Source: JANOYJ01 sp031373225 (GTDB lineage Bacteria; Pseudomonadota; Alphaproteobacteria; Rhizobiales; Rhizobiaceae). From it: DNA of 54,236 bases. Shown piece after piece: positions 51,080 to 54,236 of the stretch. The stretch is from positions 1 to 54,236 of the forward strand of contig JANMMM010000093.1 of NCBI GenBank assembly GCA_031373225.1, given 5' to 3'. Position 1 is the first letter of the stretch; the number at the start of each line of letters is the position of its first letter. Position numbers and translations under genes: made by a program. Under the pieces are notes generated by a model. The model saw only the letters and a list, made by a program, of their open reading frames with translations, did not search any database and was not told the DNA's origin.

Positions 51080-51607
51080 TCACACTGACTTGTCCGTTGT
51101 CGGCACCCACATCTGCAATGGGTTCGCTGCGAAAGACCGGAAGCCAAACGAACCGTAAAGCCGTTGGCGCGCCGCAATAGCCTCCTCATCCCCATCGTCC
51201 AGAATATCGAGCATGGTTATGGCCATGCCCACACTTCTGCTTGCGTCCGCGACGCGCTTGAGGGCGTCGACCAGGAGCATTCGGCCAATTCCTTTGCCCT
51301 GCTGCGCCTTTGCGACAGCGATCATGGCGATATAGGCAGCCGGTATCCAGCCGCTTGACGGACGGTCGCGGGCGAAACCTGACGGCAGATCATGATAGGA
51401 GATCGAATGGGCATTCAAAGCATAAAAGCCTGCGACCGAAACTCCGTCTTCCGTCGCCACGAACAGGCGGACATGCCCTGCCTTTGATAGCTTGTTCGCG
51501 GTGAGTTTCAGGAAATTGTCGGCCTTGCCGACGCCGCAGGTGAAACCAGTTCGATCATGACGAGTTGCGTCAAACGACGCGATGAAAATCGGCGCATGGC
51601 CCTGCAT
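51080..51607 (-). CDS. GNAT acetyltransferase toxin (TacT-like)
   Basis: The 175-residue GNAT protein contains the acetyl-CoA loop QQGKGIGRML, the early FTCGVGKADNFLKLTANK and a late Tyr in RLYGSFGF, as in TacT-type toxins. Such toxins acetylate the amino acid on charged tRNA. Its start lies 6 bp after the stop of a DUF1778 antitoxin gene. The 208 bp beyond its 3' end (50872-51079) show nothing recognisable. Confidence 0.88.
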   Translation of the reverse strand: MQGHAPIFIASFDATRHDRTGFTCGVGKADNFLKLTANKLSKAGHVRLFVATEDGVSVAGFYALNAHSISYHDLPSGFARDRPSSGWIPAAYIAMIAVAKAQQGKGIGRMLLVDALKRVADASRSVGMAITMLDILDDGDEEAIAARQRLYGSFGFRSFAANPLQMWVPTTDKSV

Positions 51608-51613
51608 TGGAAT

Positions 51614-51916
51614 TCAGGGCCGGGAGATGACGCGTTTGGCATGTTCCTTGAAAGCTGCACGCAGTTTTGCATTGTGCCCGGCCTTTCCATCAAGCGCCGC
51701 AAAGAATGCCACATAGTCTTCGGGCTTAAGCATTGTGCGGTCATGCAACGCGATCATGTCCAGCGCCGCTTTGTACGCGGCACTCATGGCAAAGACTGAA
51801 TCGTCCACGCCGGAAAGCGCGGCGGCGCGCTGGATGGCGGATTTGATGCGCGGCTTGACGCGGAAATTCATCCGTTCGGTGCTGCGCTCTTCGGCGAGAT
51901 TGTTCTGATGGGGCAT
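51614..51916 (-). CDS. DUF1778 antitoxin (TacA-like)
   Basis: This 100-residue protein has a ribbon-helix-helix N-terminus (STERMNFRVKPRIKSAIQRA), then AAALSGVDDSVFAMSAAYKA, the DUF1778/TacA type. The C-terminal LKPEDYVAFFAALDGKAG would bind the toxin. AGGAGA precedes the ATG. A palindrome lies just upstream, suggesting self-repression together with the toxin. Confidence 0.88.
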   Translation of the reverse strand: MPHQNNLAEERSTERMNFRVKPRIKSAIQRAAALSGVDDSVFAMSAAYKAALDMIALHDRTMLKPEDYVAFFAALDGKAGHNAKLRAAFKEHAKRVISRP

Positions 51917-51938
51917 AGCGATATCTCCTGAATAATCA

Positions 51939-51959
51939 TGTACGTCAAAGCCACGTACA
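51939..51959. promoter_or_regulatory. Inverted repeat upstream of the TacAT-like operon
   Basis: TGTACGT-N7-ACGTACA has perfect 7-bp arms and ends 22 bp upstream of the antitoxin start. The place fits an operator for the ribbon-helix-helix antitoxin. Confidence 0.6.
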
Positions 51960-51976
51960 AATCAAGATAATGCTGG

Positions 51977-53206
51977 CTACCTCATCCCCCTTACCATCTC
52001 CACCACATCCCCTTCCGCCCTCTCCCCGTCAAACCCGTCCACAATCCCAAACGCCCCGCCATACGACCACACCGACCACATGAACCCCGCCGCCTCCGCC
52101 CGCTCCGCCATGGCTTTGACATAGGCCGCCCTGTATTTGCCTGGGGTGACGATTGGGTTGCCATATTCCTGACGGATCATGCCGAACTCGCCGAGGATGA
52201 TGTCGGCGGGATCGATGTTGTTGGCTTTTGCCCAGTCCGAGACGATGGCGAAGGGCTTGTCCATTTCGCGAACGAGACCTTCCTCCGTGTCGATCTTGGC
52301 GATCTCTTCGTCGAGATAGGAAAGATGCCCGCTGCGCATGGCGAGAGGCGCGTCTTTCGTGATGCGGGCGCGGATGTCAGTCAGAGTCTTGTCCAGCTCG
52401 GCCTTTGGCGCATTATGCACGGGAAAAGGCAGGCCGTAGACATACGGCATGAAATCGCCGGTCCAGGTGGCGCCCTGATGGGTGAGGATGAACGGGTCGT
52501 AGGAGTGGAACGACCAGATGATATTGTCGTCGCCGAAGTCCTTCGGGTTCAGCTTTGCCAGCCCCTCCGACCCGCCCCAGCAGGCGCCGGACAGGATCAG
52601 CGTCAGGCGCGCGCTGGCGCTGCGTGCTGCGGCGTGGAGGGCTTTGAGCTTCTCCGGCCAGTCATTTGTTCCTTCGTCCTGACAGTCAATGGTCGGCTCG
52701 TTGAAAAGCTCCAGCGCCACGCTTTCGGGAATATGGTCCATCAGCAGCGCCGCCATGCGCTTGACGAGCGCGGCATGGGCCTCGAACAGCGCGCTGTCGT
52801 TCAGGATTTCCTTCGTGCCGATGCTCCGGTTGCCGCCTGCGGGCAGCGCGTGCAGATCGACAATGACTTTCAGTCCGGACTTGGTGATGAGATCGACCGA
52901 GGCGGCGACCTCCTCGAACAGCTTATCGTGAAGCGCGGCGGACTTGTCGGACAGGAAGGGCGAGGGATCGACGGGCATGCGGACAAAATCGAACCCCGCC
53001 GCTTTGAGGTCGGCCAGCTCCTTTTGCCCGACGGTTTTCCGCCATTCGGGAAATGGCAGCATAACGGTTTTGTCGCCCCATTTCGATTCGTCCGGCCAAG
53101 TAACCCAGATATCCAGCGAGATGCCGCGCTTGGCCTGAAATGTCGCGGCGCCGGCGGGGGCGGCTGAAAACAGGATTGCAGCGAGAAGAAACAGCAGCCG
53201 ATTCAT
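51977..53206 (-). CDS. Secreted glycoside hydrolase family 5 protein
   Basis: From ATG 53206 the protein has 409 residues. It has a signal peptide (MNRLLFLLAAILFSAAPAGA). The GH5 core shows IVDLHALPAG, Glu170 as acid/base in LELFNEPTID, FHSYDP and Glu340 as nucleophile in LGEFGMI. Both catalytic acids are present. GH5 enzymes cut beta-glucans and mannans. It stands alone, with a start 60 bp from the divergent ybgC, and may trim exopolysaccharide. Confidence 0.9.
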   Translation of the reverse strand: MNRLLFLLAAILFSAAPAGAATFQAKRGISLDIWVTWPDESKWGDKTVMLPFPEWRKTVGQKELADLKAAGFDFVRMPVDPSPFLSDKSAALHDKLFEEVAASVDLITKSGLKVIVDLHALPAGGNRSIGTKEILNDSALFEAHAALVKRMAALLMDHIPESVALELFNEPTIDCQDEGTNDWPEKLKALHAAARSASARLTLILSGACWGGSEGLAKLNPKDFGDDNIIWSFHSYDPFILTHQGATWTGDFMPYVYGLPFPVHNAPKAELDKTLTDIRARITKDAPLAMRSGHLSYLDEEIAKIDTEEGLVREMDKPFAIVSDWAKANNIDPADIILGEFGMIRQEYGNPIVTPGKYRAAYVKAMAERAEAAGFMWSVWSYGGAFGIVDGFDGERAEGDVVEMVRGMR

Positions 53207-53266
53207 GTTTTGCCAATCCAATTGTCCTGCCGCATATAGACTTCTGACAATGAGGCGGAAACTTCA

Positions 53267-53716
53267 ATGAGCGAACTTGGTAAAGGGCTGGCGGGCGAAC
53301 TGACGGGGACGGGGCATCTGCTGCGCCAGCGCGTCTATTATGAGGACACGGATTTCTCCGGCATCGTTTACCACGCGCGCTACCTGCATTTCCTTGAGCG
53401 GGGGCGCACGGATTTCCTGCGGCTTGTCGGCATCCACCATGCCGAAATCGGTGCGGGGCTGCATGGCGAGCAGCTTGTCTGGGTCGTGCGGCGGATGGAG
53501 ATCGACTTCAATTCCCCGGCCCGCATTGACGACATTCTTGAGATTAAGACCCGTGTTGAGGAGATTTCCGGCGCGCGCATTGTCATGGCGCAGCAGGTCC
53601 GTTGCGGTGAAAAATTGCTCATTGAAGCCATGGTCGAGGCGGCTATTGTCAATGCCGGCGGCAAGCCGAGGCGATTCCCGAAAGACTGGATCGCCCGTTT
53701 CCCCGCCGCCGGCTGA
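53267..53716 (+). CDS. ybgC: YbgC-type acyl-CoA thioesterase
   Basis: This 149-residue hotdog-fold enzyme opens with RQRVYYEDTDFSGIVYHARY, which holds the catalytic Asp of the YbgC motif, followed by FLERGRTDFLR. It hydrolyses short acyl-CoAs and is the conserved first gene of the tol-pal cluster. tolQ follows on the same strand after 196 bp, which include a GC-rich hairpin. Confidence 0.94.
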   Translation: MSELGKGLAGELTGTGHLLRQRVYYEDTDFSGIVYHARYLHFLERGRTDFLRLVGIHHAEIGAGLHGEQLVWVVRRMEIDFNSPARIDDILEIKTRVEEISGARIVMAQQVRCGEKLLIEAMVEAAIVNAGGKPRRFPKDWIARFPAAG

Positions 53717-53869
53717 CAAAAATAACCCATCCTTAACCATAAGACCGCATGTATGGCCGGGCAGAGGGCGGCGCGTTAACCACACGCCTTCCTTTGACCA
53801 AATTCTGCGCGAAGAAGCGCCGCAGCGGGAAAGCCCGCTGCCGCTTTGACGCGCAGCGGACATGCGGAC

Positions 53870-53893
53870 CGCCCGGCCCTCAAGCCGGGCGTT
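53870..53893 (+). other. GC-rich hairpin between ybgC and tolQ
   Basis: GCCCGGC and GCCGGGC pair around CCTCAA, followed by GTTT. It could be a weak terminator of ybgC or a leader hairpin for tolQ, whose ATG lies 20 bp later. No run of Ts longer than three follows, so termination is doubtful. Confidence 0.5.
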
Positions 53894-53912
53894 TGGATTC
53901 AAGGACGATAGA

Positions 53913-54236
53913 ATGGAAAATATCGCGGTTGCGGTGGATGCGGGCCACACCTCGCTCTGGGGCCTGTTCATGCAGGCCGGCTGGGTGGTCAAGGCGGTGA
54001 TGATCGGGCTGGTTCTCGCCTCGGTCTGGAGCTGGGCCATCGTGTTTGAGAAGGTCGTGTCGTTCCGCAAAATGCGCGCCGCCATCGACCGGTTTGAGCA
54101 GACATTCTGGTCCGGCCAGTCGCTGGAGGAACTGTACCGCACGCTCGCCGACCGCGCGACGGTCGGCATGGGCTCGATTTTTGTCGCCGCCATGCGCGAA
54201 TGGAAGAAATCCTACGAGCGCGGTGCGCGCTCTCCC
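53913..54236 (+). CDS. tolQ: TolQ, N-terminal part
   Basis: The gene starts at ATG 53913 and runs off the window, giving about 108 residues. The first helix (WVVKAVMIGLVLASVWSWAIVFEK) and the following FRKMRAAIDRFEQTFWSGQSLEELY match TolQ/ExbB. In the Tol-Pal system TolQ with TolR uses the proton gradient to energise TolA and keep the outer membrane attached during division. The partner genes must lie beyond 54236. Confidence 0.95.
   Translation, partial: MENIAVAVDAGHTSLWGLFMQAGWVVKAVMIGLVLASVWSWAIVFEKVVSFRKMRAAIDRFEQTFWSGQSLEELYRTLADRATVGMGSIFVAAMREWKKSYERGARSP

Overview
The window is GC-rich DNA with densely packed genes on both strands, from an alphaproteobacterium. Lineage markers are GapR (DUF2312), an RcdA-like DUF1465 protein, DUF1192, two DUF465 proteins, DUF1036, a 41-residue bL36 and a 6S RNA beside 5-formyltetrahydrofolate cyclo-ligase. 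The gene orders pyk-DUF1036-N-formylglutamate amidohydrolase-gapR and MotA/OmpA pair-suhB-efp-Sel1-thiE resemble Hyphomicrobiales (Rhizobiales) and relatives. That placement is inference; the order is not proven.

Layout. 1-5 kb: two SDR dehydrogenases and a partial Gfo/Idh/MocA gene, a KefF/KefC-type potassium efflux pair, and a VapBC module. 5-9 kb: a complete ABC importer of the iron/polyamine/phosphonate class. 9-17 kb: quinone oxidoreductase, DUF1192, a secreted protein, an MFS transporter, an ArsR regulator, DUF465 proteins, purEK, rpmJ, a TPR protein and a hydrolase. 17-21 kb: one reading frame fusing a nucleotide-sugar 4,6-dehydratase to a sugar aminotransferase, then pyruvate kinase. 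21-27 kb: core genes (gapR, 6S RNA, cyclo-ligase, YmdB-type phosphoesterase), then a TetR regulator divergent from three small membrane-protein genes, the last of them frameshifted. 27-34 kb: CoiA-like, metallo-beta-lactamase-fold, VapC/Phd, GFA, yebC, Nudix, a permuted ATP-grasp protein, HigBA and rpmE. 34-46 kb: MsbA-like exporter, M32 carboxypeptidase, MotA/OmpA-like pair, suhB, efp, Sel1, thiE-like and TauE genes. 46-54 kb: RcdA-like gene, ruvC, ruvA, ruvB, a low-GC unknown, TacAT-like module, GH5 hydrolase, ybgC and the start of tolQ.

The most striking feature is the ruv locus. Each of the two gaps in ruvC-ruvA-ruvB holds a complete AbrB-type antitoxin plus PIN toxin pair. Each pair has promoter-like and palindromic sequence in front, and each toxin stop codon overlaps the start of the next ruv gene as ATGA. 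The window carries six toxin-antitoxin modules plus an orphan HigA-like gene. Most modules have a clear palindrome at the antitoxin or toxin start.

Three families of palindromic intergenic repeat occur. The best defined is a ~239-bp MITE-like element with ~22-bp terminal inverted repeats, present in two copies about 26.6 kb apart. No transposase, prophage, tRNA, rRNA or CRISPR array was seen.
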